Positions 43,770 through 54,917 of a stretch of 64,000 nucleotides of DNA are shown here, piece by piece. The notes under the pieces were generated by a model. The model was not told the origin of the DNA. It was given only the letters and a program-made list of their open reading frames with translations, and did no database searches. A program made the position numbers and the translations under genes. This DNA comes from Sebastes aleutianus (taxonomy: Eukaryota; Chordata; Actinopteri; Perciformes; Sebastidae). Numbering within the stretch: the first letter of the stretch is position 1; every line of letters begins with the position of its first letter. The DNA lies in assembly GCA_916700875.1 (NCBI GenBank), contig CAKAKS010000072.1:38086614-38150613 (forward strand). Direction: 5' to 3'.

Positions 43770-44409
43770 AAACTTTTTGTGTGAGTGTTTTATTTTGAAA
43801 CTGGAGTCTTGTCCACAAAGTCACAAAGGTTTTCACAGGTTGGATGTGTTTCTCAACTGTGGCCACTAGATGTGAGCATTACAACACACATCAGAGGGAG
43901 GAGAGTTTGTTAAAGGCATGCACAGACGGCACACACCACTCAACTTCCTGGTCTGATTCAGCAACAACTAATAGGAACGAAGAAAAAACAAGAATTACAT
44001 GAGAAGGTGAGAACATTACAGGACAAACAGTGAGCTGAAATCTGGACAGACAGTATGATTGTTGCAGAGCTGTAGAGGACTGTAAAGTGGCTGCTGGTTT
44101 CTGCTGACCCTAAGATGTATTCTTACATGTGGGATTGACTTTTTTTGTGAAAACTGTCCTGGTGGTTGCAGGAAAAAGAAGATAAAAGAAGTAAAAAAAA
44201 GTCTCCCTAAAGATTAAACGTATCTTGTGCCAAATATCTGTAACTATACTGAAGGTATTCTGTCTAACCTTCAACGTCACATTACAGAAATGAAACTTCA
44301 CGTTTGTCAGAGAGCTGCAGTCGAGACAAGTCTCTGTGTTTCTGTCTAAAGAAATATTAAACTGAGTTCATCAGGTCTTTCTCAACAACAACAACAGACT
44401 CAAATACTG
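43770..44409 (+). promoter_or_regulatory. Promoter region and shortened leader exon, copy 9
   Basis: This is the long form (extra bases 44162-44270), but about 65 bp of the conserved leader block are gone: TCTGTCTAACC joins TTCAACGTCAC at 44270. The upstream ORF at 44290-44349 and the donor at 44410 remain. The leader has one extra ACA repeat. Confidence 0.65.
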
Positions 44410-44496
44410 GTGAGTGCAGCTGATAATATTTACAGTGTTTCAAAACTTATAGCTCTAATCAAACAGGAAGTTACACTCTTTTAATTTCATATTGAC

Positions 44497-45403
44497 CAGT
44501 GTTGGTACTGTCTTATTAACATGTTGTGTGTATCTGCCGGTATCAGCAATCTCTTGCAACTTATTCCTATTTATTCATTATTTCTTTAAGCATGTTAAAC
44601 TGTGTCAGTCATAATCAGCTGTGATTTTATTGCTATATATACTTGGGCTATATGCATCTTCTATAGTAGGCCTATAATACTCCAATAATATTCACACTGG
44701 AACATTATAGGGTTAAGGTGGTGTGTTTGTATATAGTGTTAATATTTAAAGTGTTTTCCTGTGTTATTTGTAGCCTTCAGCATCTCTCTATAATATATTA
44801 TAGGATGTCTATAGGCTGGAATCAACAGCAGCCAGACAGACAGGCAGGTATACATGCAGAGCTGAGGTGTGTGAGCTCTTCATTCAGATTTTAGGAGCAG
44901 AGTCCCAGTCAGGATGCTCCTACATATTATACAGAGACACATTATGAATTTATACAGTGAATAAAAGAGACTAGGAGGTATTGGGTTTGGGGGTCCTCCC
45001 ATAAGAAAATTAGAAAGATTTTGACTTAAAACTACAAATTTTACATCATTATGGACCATTATTATTACTAGTTAAATTATTATTTTTATTATTTATCACA
45101 GCCTTCATCTGAACATTTAATTCTTCTGGAAATGTTTGCCCTGTAAAATCATATTTTATAAATCAGAGGAGTAGATTCAGAAAACTTTTAATCTTTTATT
45201 AATTATATTTGTTCACAATAATTTTTTTTTTTTTAAAAGTTATGACACAGTTCACTAATTATTTTACAAAAAGGATGTGAACCTGATGCGGAGAGGGCAG
45301 AGGAGAGGACAGGCAGCTTGTGAGAAGTCACAGTAAGCCAAGGAGTAAAATGTAGAAGTGCCGGTACAGTGTACCGCTGAGTACCGGCCCACTTCGAGCA
45401 CTG
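44497..45403. mobile_element. Intronic hAT-like element, copy 9 (internally deleted)
   Basis: The left end has the deletion of about 28 bp, and the interior lacks the fold-back (GTGAACCTGATGCGG junction). The right end with ATAATGAC is intact. It combines the left-end deletion of copies such as 8 with the interior deletion of copies 5 and 6. The intron is 44410-45568. Confidence 0.7.
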
Positions 45404-45577
45404 ATAATGACACTTGTCAGATGGACATCTCAGTTAAATGAAACATACCTATGAATTCAAAATAATGTTTCTCAATATTGCAGCAATCATACTTTGATAT
45501 TTGTTTCATACAAATGATTAATACATGTGAATCAAAATATTTTATAATACTTTCACTTTTGTTCTCAGTGTGTAGAC

Positions 45578-47224
45578 ATGGCTGCTGCCAGCAATCTGCT
45601 ATCTGAAGATCAGTTTCTGTGCTCCATCTGTCTGGATGTGTTCACTGATCCAGTCGCTATACCATGTGGACACAACTTCTGCAAAAACTGCATCAATGAT
45701 CACTGGAATACTAGTGACAGGTGCCAGTGTCCCATGTGTAAAGAGGCTTTTACCACAAGACCTGATTTGAGGGTCAACACCTTCATCTCTGAGATGGTTG
45801 TTCAGTTCAGACAGTCAGCTCAACAGAAAACCAGCAGCAGCAGCTCAGAGCAACAAGTGTCCAAACCAGGAGAAGTTCCCTGTGACTTCTGCACTGGATC
45901 CAAACTGAAGGCCCTGAAGTCCTGCCTGGTGTGTCTGGCCTCCTACTGTGAGACTCATCTGGAGCCTCATCTGACAGCTTCACGTCTGAAAAGACATCAG
46001 CTGATCGACCCTGTGGAGAACCTGGAAGACAGGATGTGTATGAAGCACGATAAACCTCTGGAGCTGTTCTGTAAGACCGACCAGACATGTGTCTGCATGC
46101 TCTGCCTCGTTTTAGACCACAAGACACATGATGTTATTCCTCTGAAAGAAGAATATGAAGGAAAGAAGGCCGAGCTGGGGAAGACAGAGGCTGAAATCCA
46201 GCAGATGATCCAGAAGAGACGACTGAAGATTAAGGAGATCAAACACTCAGTTGACCTCAGTGAGGAAAATGCAGACAGAGAGATAGCAGAAGGTGTTCAG
46301 GTCTTCACTGCTCTGAAGGAGTCTGTTGAGAGAGGCCAGGCCAATCTCATCGACATGATCAAAGAGAAGCAGAAAACAACAGAAAAACAGGCCGAAGCTT
46401 TCATCAAAGAGCTGGAACAGGAAATCTCTGAGCTGACGAAGAGAAGGGCTGAAGTAGAGCAGCTCTCACGCTCTGAAGACCAACTCCATCTTCTCCAGAG
46501 TGTCCAGTCCCTGAAAGCTGTTCCACCCACCAAGGACTGGACAGAGGTCAGCGTCCGTCCATCAACATATGTGGGGACTGTGAGGAGAGCTGTGGCTCAG
46601 CTGGAGGAGACACTCAGTAAAGAGATGAAGAAGCTGGTTGCTGAGGCTGAGCTGAAGAGGGTCCAGCAGTATGCAGTGGATGTGACTCTTGATCCTGATA
46701 CAGCTCATCCTAAACTCATCCTATCTGATGATGGGAAACAAGTGAATCATGGTGATGTGAAGAAGAATCTCCCAGACAACCCAGAGAGATTTTCTGATTA
46801 TGTTTTTGTTATAGGAAAGCAGAGTTTCTCTTCAGGCAGATTTTACTTTGAGGTTCAAGTTCAAGGAAAGACTAACTGGACTTTAGGGGTGGCCAGAGAG
46901 TCGATCAACAGAAAGGGAGTCATCACACTGAGACCTAAGGATGGTTACTGGACTATATGGTTGAGAAATGGAAATGAGTACAAAGCTGCTACTAGCCCTC
47001 CAGTCAGTCTCTCTCTGAAGTCTCGGCCTCAGAAGGTGGGGGTGTTTGTGGATTATGAGGAGGGTCTGGTCTCCTTTTATGACGTAGATGCTGCAGCTCT
47101 TATCTACTCCTTTACTGGCTGCTGCTTCACTGAGAAACTCCTCCCATACTTCAGTCCTTGTCTTAATTATGGTGGTAAAAACTCTACCCCTCTGATCATC
47201 TCTCCTGTCAATCAAGCTGAGTAG
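45578..47224 (+). CDS. TRIM E3 ubiquitin ligase, btr type, copy 9
   Basis: This protein of 548 aa has all zinc ligands. Exon 2 starts at 45569. The RING has PVAIPCGHN and CINDHWN. B-box 1 has CTGSKLK; B-box 2 has CMKHDK and HDVIPL. The coiled coil has LKIKEIK, ENADRE and LIDMIKEKQ, ending SLKAVPPTKDW. PRY has HPKLIL. SPRY has DYVFVIGK, QGKTNWTLGV, VITLRPKDG, KAATSPPV and FSPCLNYGGKNSTP. The polyadenylation hexamer of this unit is altered. Confidence 0.95.
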   Translation: MAAASNLLSEDQFLCSICLDVFTDPVAIPCGHNFCKNCINDHWNTSDRCQCPMCKEAFTTRPDLRVNTFISEMVVQFRQSAQQKTSSSSSEQQVSKPGEVPCDFCTGSKLKALKSCLVCLASYCETHLEPHLTASRLKRHQLIDPVENLEDRMCMKHDKPLELFCKTDQTCVCMLCLVLDHKTHDVIPLKEEYEGKKAELGKTEAEIQQMIQKRRLKIKEIKHSVDLSEENADREIAEGVQVFTALKESVERGQANLIDMIKEKQKTTEKQAEAFIKELEQEISELTKRRAEVEQLSRSEDQLHLLQSVQSLKAVPPTKDWTEVSVRPSTYVGTVRRAVAQLEETLSKEMKKLVAEAELKRVQQYAVDVTLDPDTAHPKLILSDDGKQVNHGDVKKNLPDNPERFSDYVFVIGKQSFSSGRFYFEVQVQGKTNWTLGVARESINRKGVITLRPKDGYWTIWLRNGNEYKAATSPPVSLSLKSRPQKVGVFVDYEEGLVSFYDVDAAALIYSFTGCCFTEKLLPYFSPCLNYGGKNSTPLIISPVNQAE

Positions 47225-48718
47225 ACTGATGATATTTAAATGAAAAGGTTCACTGTCATATAACAGAACAAATATACATATTCATTGGCAATATACAATG
47301 TAAACCTGTTGTCTTCAGAATTAATCTTCAGGGCTGTTTTTCTGACACCATGAAAAGTCAACTTTTTAGAGATACGTGGTTCTCACAGGACAGCGACGCT
47401 ACAAACATATGATGATCTTATAGACCATGATGCATTGCTGCAGATTAAACTAGCCAACAGTATATAAAGGAGTTAAAATTACCACATCATTAAACATCTA
47501 CAGCAGTAAAATGCAACATACACATTAATGCAGCAGTAATATTAATCCAGAAACATCAGATATAATAGTAAAACACCGACAGGGAACATTTTACTACAAA
47601 ATCAATACTTTTACTTTTCATACGTTAAAGGGACTGTTTGTAACCTTTTAAGCGTATAAATGTACCGGGTCAGGACACATGCACGCTCGCATATGCGCGC
47701 TCGCGTGTGGCTGAAGTCTCTCCTCCTCTGCCTGCCTTCACTCACACAGTGAGCGCGCGTTCTCGCTCAGCTCGCTCCACCTCTAGACGTGAACGCGTGC
47801 TCACTACACACTGCAGAAGAGTTAGTAGCTCTGAGAATATCTAGTGAATGTACAGTGGACGTTTGTGCAGAAATAAATGCTGCAGCTCCTCCAGACCAAC
47901 AGAGATTTTCCGTGTCTTGTGAGGTGACGGGGCTCCGCAGCGAGAAATGTTGCCGTCTCTGACCAGGTGCCGGTGTCTCCCCTGTTCCTGGTCGGGAGGC
48001 TGAGGCAGGAAAAGCCAACACTAGGATCAGCATTGATTCATGGAGAGACCTTCGTCTGGTCAGCTAACATTACTGCCAAGCAGGTGAAATATAGAGTGAT
48101 ATTGTGGTTTTTAGCTGACGTGTGTCGCCTCACTGTTATGAGCGATGCTCGTTCAGGTATATTTAGAGCGAGCAAGCGTGAGCCCGACGCTTACTTTCGT
48201 TGACTTAACGGCCACAGATGTCGCTCTGAACAAGCATTTCTGAAAGTTACAAATAGTCCCTTTAAGTACATTTTTCAATCAACAGAAAAAATAATCTGCA
48301 AATATTAATCAATTAATTGTTCATGTAATTTTTTTAAAGCAAAAATGTCAAAAATTCACAGATTCCCACCTCTGGAATGTGAATATTTGCTGGTTTCTGG
48401 GTCTTCTATCAAATTAAACCAAATATCTTTGGATAATTATAAATCATGATGGGCATTTGTGACTTTTTTCTGATATTTTATGCACCAAGAGATTAATCAA
48501 TAATGAAAATAATTGTTAATTGCAGCATTAGAGCTTTAATTCTGTTTTATAGGCCTACATCTTTTCAGCTGTTGTTGGGTTTTAAACATTTAATTAGCAT
48601 TAAGTGAATGACTAATGGTCTTTATTTTTAATAGTTATTCAGTCATCTGGTGATTGGGTTTTAATGTCTAATATGCATTCATGTTGTTATTCATTTAATC
48701 AGTCATCACTGCAGTAAA
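47225..48718 (+). terminator. 3' region with MITE and altered polyadenylation hexamer, copy 9
   Basis: The conserved hexamer position reads AGTAAA (48713-48718) instead of AATAAA; AGTAAA is a known weaker variant. The region contains the TTAA MITE and the same deletion of about 90 bp beside it as copies 4 and 6. Confidence 0.65.
47629..48261. mobile_element. piggyBac-like MITE in the 3' UTR, copy 9
   Basis: This is 633 bp, with TTAA at 47625-47628 and 48262-48265. It is at the same site, in the same orientation and has the same terminal repeats as the elements at 17343 and 28216, so it is one insertion spread by duplication. Confidence 0.8.
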
Positions 48719-48734
48719 ATCTTGTGCAGAAGAA

Positions 48735-49434
48735 AAAACCTTTTGTTTGAGTTTTTTATTTTGAAACTGGAGTCTTGTCCACAAAGTCACAAAGGTTTTC
48801 ACAGGTTGGATGTGTTTCTCAACTGTGGCCACTAGATGTGAGCATGACAACACACATCAGAGGGAGGAGAGTTTGTTAAAGGCATGCACAGACTGCACAC
48901 ACCACTCAACTTCCTGGTCTGATTCAGCAACAACTAATAGGAACGAAGCAAATACAAGAATTACATGAGAAGGTTAAAACATTACAGGACAAACAGTGAG
49001 CTGAGATCTGGACAGACAGTATGATTGTTGTAGAGCTGTAGAGGACTGTAAAGTGGCTGCTGGTTTCTGCTGACCCCAAGATGTATTCTTACATGTGGGA
49101 TTGACTTTTTTTGGGGAAAACTGTCCTGGTGGTTGCAGGAAAAATAAGTAAAAAAAGGTCTCCCCAAAGATTATACTTATCTTGTGCCAAATATCTGTAA
49201 CTATACTGAAGGTATTCTGTCTAACCCTGAAGGAGGAAACACATCCTTACAAACAGAGCTACTGTAAGAGGTGGAGCAACACCGGAAGGAGGAGAGCTTC
49301 AACGTCACATTACAGAAATGAAAATGCATGTTTGTCAGAGAGCTGCAGTCGAGACAAGTCTCTGTGTTTCTGTCTAAAGAAATATTAAACAGAGTTCATC
49401 AGGTCTTTCTCAACAACAACAGACTCAAATACTG
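48735..49434 (+). promoter_or_regulatory. Promoter region and leader exon, copy 10 (long form)
   Basis: The extra bases are at 49131-49232; the donor follows 49434. The upstream ORF at 49318-49377 has Leu3 changed to Met, which also alters the ISRE-like motif (GAAATGAAAAT). Confidence 0.65.
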
Positions 49435-50760
49435 GTGAGTGCAGCTGATAATATTTACTGTGTTTCAACAACCAGCATTAACACAAAACTTACAGGTCTA
49501 ATCAAACAGGAAGTTACACTCTTTTCATTTCATATTGACCAGTGTTGGTACTCTCTTATTCACATGTTGTGTGTATCTGCCGGTATCAGCAATCTCTTGT
49601 GACTTATTCCTATTTATTAATTATTTCTTTAAGCATGTTAAAATGTGTCAGTCATAATCAGTTGTGATTTTATTGCAATATATACTTGGGCTATATGCAT
49701 CTTCTATAGTAGGCCTATAATACTCCAATAATATTCACACTGGAACATTATAGGGTTAAGGTGGTGTGTTTGTATATAGTGTTAATAGTTAAAGTGTTTT
49801 CCTGTGTTATTTGTAGCCTTCAGCATCTCTCTATAATATATTATAGGATGTCTATAGGCTGGAATCAACAGCAGCCAGACAGACAGGCAGGTATACATGC
49901 AGGGCTGAGGTGTGTGAGCTCTTCATTCAGGTTTTAGGAGCAGAGTCCCAGTCAGGATGCTCCTACATATTATACAGAGACACATTATGAATTTATACAG
50001 TGAATAAAAGATACTAGGAGATATTGGGTTTAGGGGTCCTTCCCTGAGAAAATGTGAAGGTTTTTGACTTAAAACTACGCATTTTGCATCATTATGGACC
50101 ATTATTATTACTAGTTAAATGAATATTTTTATTATTTATCACAGCCTTCGTCTGAACATTTAATTCTTCTGAAAATTTTTGTCCTGTAAAATAATATTCT
50201 ATAAATCAGAAAACTTTTAAATACTTTTTCATCAATCATATTTGTTCACAAAAAAAGTTATGACGAACAGTTTATTAATTATTTTACAAAAAGGATGTGA
50301 ACATTGTATTGATAAATTACAGCATCCTCGTTCTCACCCGATATTTTTGTTAGCCTAGCCACCATAACCAGTCTGACTGTTCACTGACTGCGCTGTGTGT
50401 GTTGATGTGTGTGGAGCTCCGACAAGGCCTATGAAAGGAAGCTAGGTCACAGGCGGATATGGCACCGGGGGTATGTCACATGCGCTGTGTAACTGAAGCT
50501 GCGGCCGTGCATTGCGATTGGTTCAATTTCGGCGAGGGCAGACCAGATTTTTACTGCGCATGTGTTTTGTACCCCAAAGATATTACACATACTCAGCCTC
50601 CTTCCATAGGCCTTGAACAGCAGCAGGGAGAGGCTGCAGCTTTAGCCCTGGAGCCCATATGTATATAGTACCTATTATGCCCTGATATCGCAATTCAGTT
50701 TTTTGTCTCGACGATGCATATCGTCACGTTTTTATGTAGCGATATTTCGTCACACCCCTT

Positions 50761-51257
50761 TTAATAATAGAACGCGATTTCACATTATATAAAACTCCAC
50801 ATTGCAGAACATTAATGGCATATCATTTATTATTCCACATAAATACTTTGAAACATTAACTGGTTATCATCGTGGCATAACCCCTTTCTACCGGTATAGA
50901 TATGATAGACGTCAGGGTATTTTCACACTATAATCTATCGTTTAAGACTAAGATAGATGATATGCCTCAATGTTTATGCCAATCATATTTATGCGGGTAC
51001 AAAACGGCACATGCTGTTGCAGGGTGTTAAATGCTGTGAATTGATAAATGTAGATCCCCCTTCCTGGCAGACAGGCTGTATACCTGCCTCTGCAGACTCA
51101 AGCCAATATTGCAATTTACAGTAAAAACTATCAGGTGTCTACATAAAAACACACATTGTCATTTCAGGCTGAATAATAATTAATATGCCATATGTATGCC
51201 TAGTTAATGTTCTGCAGCGTGGAGTTTTATTAATGTGTGATCGCATTTTATCATTAA
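50761..51257. repeat. Intronic fold-back element, copy 10
   Basis: It is 497 bp with both arms present and TTAA at both ends. It lies just before the nested hAT-like element. Confidence 0.68.
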
Positions 51258-51313
51258 ACATGCCAAAAAATAATACAGAGCGGTCAAATGCGCTTTTGAT
51301 GTGAACAGCCAGG

Positions 51314-54300
51314 GAGTGTCGGCGCCAGAGTGTTAGGGGCGGACGGGCAATCAGCTTTGACAGGGGGGGCATGTTTTTTTCACCTCATATAGCCTTTATT
51401 AAGTGAATCTTTAACATTATCATGTTTTATGAAAGAAATAAACTGACAGAGAGGTGTATACATACTGCCACCTATGCGCACAGGCGCGCACACACGCATA
51501 CACATGCTGTTATGTCCACAAAAACAGGTTATAAACTAACACCGTGTCCTAACTGGATGCGCATCGGACGCTCTCTGTCCACTGAATATGTTAAATCTGC
51601 ACTTCTGTTACATCATGTAAACAAACCAGGAACATATCAACTGTGAGCTCCAGATCAGACTGGAGCTGAAGACGTAACCACCTCAAAGATGGGTTAGTAG
51701 TACTTGTTATCTTCCTACGTTCGTACTTTTTTTTTTATCAGAAAACACGTTTTATTTTTGATATTTACTGGAAATAACATACGATATAGCCAAGAGCAAG
51801 TAGGTTGTTATCTAGTGATCTTCTCCAGCCAGCTGCCACCTTATTTTGGTTTCTGTTTTGAAATAAGGAGGTACTGTAGGCTACAGATAACTCCTCAGGC
51901 ACGCCCTGCGTCTTGCTCGTGCCAGGGTCAAAATGTGCACACACGCAGGTGCCGAGATAAAGTAAACAGGGAGTTAAACAACACATTAATCTAACAGTCT
52001 GACTGATTTCTTCATAACTATAATTTAAAGGTCACCTATTATGCAAAATGCACTTTTCCATGTCTTTTAAACATCAATATCTGTCCCCATTGTGTCTACA
52101 GGTCACCATAGTATCATAAAAGACCATCCTCTCTATTTTTCTCCTGCTCCGTTTGTCCGGAAATGGGTGTTGAAAAACGCTGCGCAGCTTTTCCTTTTCT
52201 TCTGACGTCATTAGAGAATTGCAAGCCATATAAGGGTTTCCTGGTGGAACCAGAGAGAACGTCCAGCTAGCTGACCCCGCCCCACAGTGCGTCACTCTCT
52301 CTCCTCCTCAACCTAGCTATGACCAAAGTAGCTCCTACTGTTAGTCTACAAGAACCAGCAGAACAGGCTTCATGTACTCCCATCATCTAAATATAACATG
52401 TTCTTTCACAAAGGCTTTATGTAATTACACTGTTTAAACAGCTGATATTTATATATTATATATATTTGATGTCATGCATGTAGAAGAGTACAGGTAGTAA
52501 ATAGTGACTGTAAGCAACACAACACATTTCTGTTTCACAGTCAAACTTTATTTGAGTAGACAGATGACAATATTAATTATTCACAGCATTTTTAATCATC
52601 CCACCTGTTAGTTATGTTGACATGGTACAGGAGAAAGTCTTTCAGCTCCGGTAAACTAAGCTCCGGTAAGCTAAGCTCCGGTGGTCTGTAGTCATGGTAA
52701 CACAGAGACAGCTCCTACAGTAATTAATAACCATTACTCTGATTACTTCCATACATTTATCAGGTTTCTTTTACCAGAAATAATGAACTGACTAATGTTT
52801 CACATCTTCTATTTCCCACCCTGATGGTCGCTGTGGTTACACACCGTCTGGCTCTGACACTAGCTCTGTATCTCCATGTAAACAGAGCTTTCTGCTCTCA
52901 GCTATCTGCTCTACTCTGGGATGATTCTGTCGGTCATTTCTCACAGATGGATCTGTAAAGACAGACGTAAAACAGAGTGTATGTTTACGGTTTCCAGAGT
53001 TGATGCATAAGGTAAACACTAAGCTAACTAACAGAGCTATAAATAGCATTATTTACCTGAGAGAAACCGTCAGGAAAACCTGGAATCTGGACCGCAGATG
53101 TTCATCATGTGTCGCCGATTTCTGATCAGATTCCTCCGGTAACGTGCGCTGGGTGAAGTTTCTGGTTTATAAACTTTAAAGTAGTTTATAAACTCTTCCT
53201 AGCTGCTTCTCCCTCTCCCTGCACTCAGAGCTACACTCAGACCTACAGGTAGCTCTCTCTCTCCGTGAGAGCAGAGCTGCTCCGGGGAAGGGGAGAGAGT
53301 GACGCTGTGTTGAGGACCTTTGATTGACAGAAAACGCTGACCAATCAGAGCAGAGTGGGAGGAGACAGGCTGTGAATCAGGGTCTGTCAAACAGAGCCTC
53401 TGAGCAGACATATTCAGGCTGACAGTATGAGAAGAATAAAGGGTTTTTTGAACATTGCAGCATGTAAACATGTTCTAGTGCAACATTAAAATACATCTAT
53501 GAACCTGGAAATGAGCATAATATGAGACCTTTAAGTTAATAAAGACTAAATGTGGATGTTTCACTCACCAGTTGTTGTCCCTGCTCAGCCTGCTGTATAA
53601 CGTAACATTAGTCCATTGTTTTATTCCACAATACTGAACAGAATAATCCAAACAGGTAGAAAAAGTAAGATGTGAGAGGAGCACAGGATGCTTTTTACTC
53701 TCTTGGTCCTAATTGTGCTTTAATGCACCGGGTTTATAGGTCTACTTTCTCTCATTTTTTTCTATTGAGCTAGATTGAAAAAAACAAAAAAACAAACAAA
53801 CATGCAAACGGAGCGGATCAAAAGCTTCTTACTGAAATATTGTAGTGGCGGTTCATATTTCCCAGAGTTTCCATAGTTGTATCTTTGCGCTGTGTGTTCG
53901 TGTTTTATTTGAACCATTAGTGAGGTGGCTGTTATATTATTTGACAGGTAGCTCATAATAAAGTTTCACTAGTGAACTTTATTACATATAACTGCGAGCG
54001 TCAATGCCTTTGCTGAAAGTGTCAGTAATCAAGTTAATATTTTCATTTACATCCAGGACAACTGACCCGGTTTTCTCGGCTCATTTTATCTAAACTAATC
54101 AGCCGTTCCTCTCAATATGAGTGACAGGAAAAAATAGGAACCATGTATCCGATAGAAGTTCAGACAAAACGTCACGCCGCGCTGTGCAGCACCATGTTGC
54201 TCGCAGCCAGTTAGGACACTCAAATAGAAAACAATGTAATCAAGCCCAAGTACATGTCCTAGTTGTTTCCTAAATGCAAAACTATCACTGTTTTGTGCTT

Positions 54301-54476
54301 TATTTTGCATTGCAGTGTTAAGTCCTTCCATTACCAAACTGAATGACTTAATTTGACTAATAGCTTAGCTGTTATTTCAGTTTAGTTTTTTGTCAGGAGA
54401 AAATTCAGCTGAGGGGGCACAGTGACCTTTTTGGACGGGCCTGGACCCCCATGGCCCACCCCTAACGCCGACGCTG
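51314..54476. mobile_element. Nested 3.16-kb hAT-like element
   Basis: The ends are GAGTGTCGGCG and, reversed, CAGCGTCGGCG, each followed inward by TTAGGGG. The flanking 8-bp duplication is CAGCCAGG (51306-51313) and CAGCCAAG (54477-54484); other units have one uninterrupted CAGCCAGGCTTCAG. No transposase-like ORF is present. The interior outside the nested TTAA element (51362-52024, 53535-54420) shows nothing I recognise. Confidence 0.75.
52029..53530. mobile_element. TTAA-flanked element nested in the hAT-like element
   Basis: It begins AGGTCACCTATTATGC and its right end, reversed, is AGGTCTCATATTATGC, flanked by TTAA at 52025-52028 and 53531-53534. It is 1502 bp without a transposase ORF. 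The AGG start in a TTAA site suggests a piggyBac-type non-autonomous element, different in sequence from the 3' UTR MITE. Confidence 0.72.
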
Positions 54477-54917
54477 CAGCCAAGCTTCAGCTCGCTTGGC
54501 GATTAATAACGCCGGCTTCCGTTCCCTATACTTGAACCCATGCAGTGCAACTACGCTGGCGCTGCACCGTTATTTATCTCCATTATGAATTTCCCAGAGA
54601 ACCTGATATGGAGAGGGCAGAGGAGAGGACAGGCAGCTTGTAAGAAGCTCTGGTAAGCATGAAAAAGTCACCGTACGCCAAGGAGTAAAATGTAGAAGTG
54701 CCGGTACGGTGTACCGCTGCGTACCGGCCCACTTCGAGCACTGATAATGACACTTGTCAGATGGACATCTCAGTTAAATGAAACATACCTATGAATTCAA
54801 ACTAATGTTTCTCAACATTTCAGTAATCATACTTTGATAATTGTTTCATACAAATGATTAATACATGTGAAACAAAATATTTTATAATACTTTCACTTTT
54901 GTTCTCAGTGTGTAGAC

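Larger units (their letters stand above)
49540..54743. mobile_element. Intronic hAT-like element, copy 10 (with nested insertions)
   Basis: The left end is CAGTGTTGGTAC after ATATTGAC; the right end CGAGCACTG precedes ATAATGAC. Without the nested 3.16-kb element it would be about the usual 2 kb. It makes the intron 49435-54908 the longest in the array (5474 bp). Confidence 0.7.

Noticed and set aside
52074..53471. Several ORFs of 70-90 codons in the nested TTAA element
   Set aside because: They are short, on the antisense strand, without domains, and inside a non-autonomous element.
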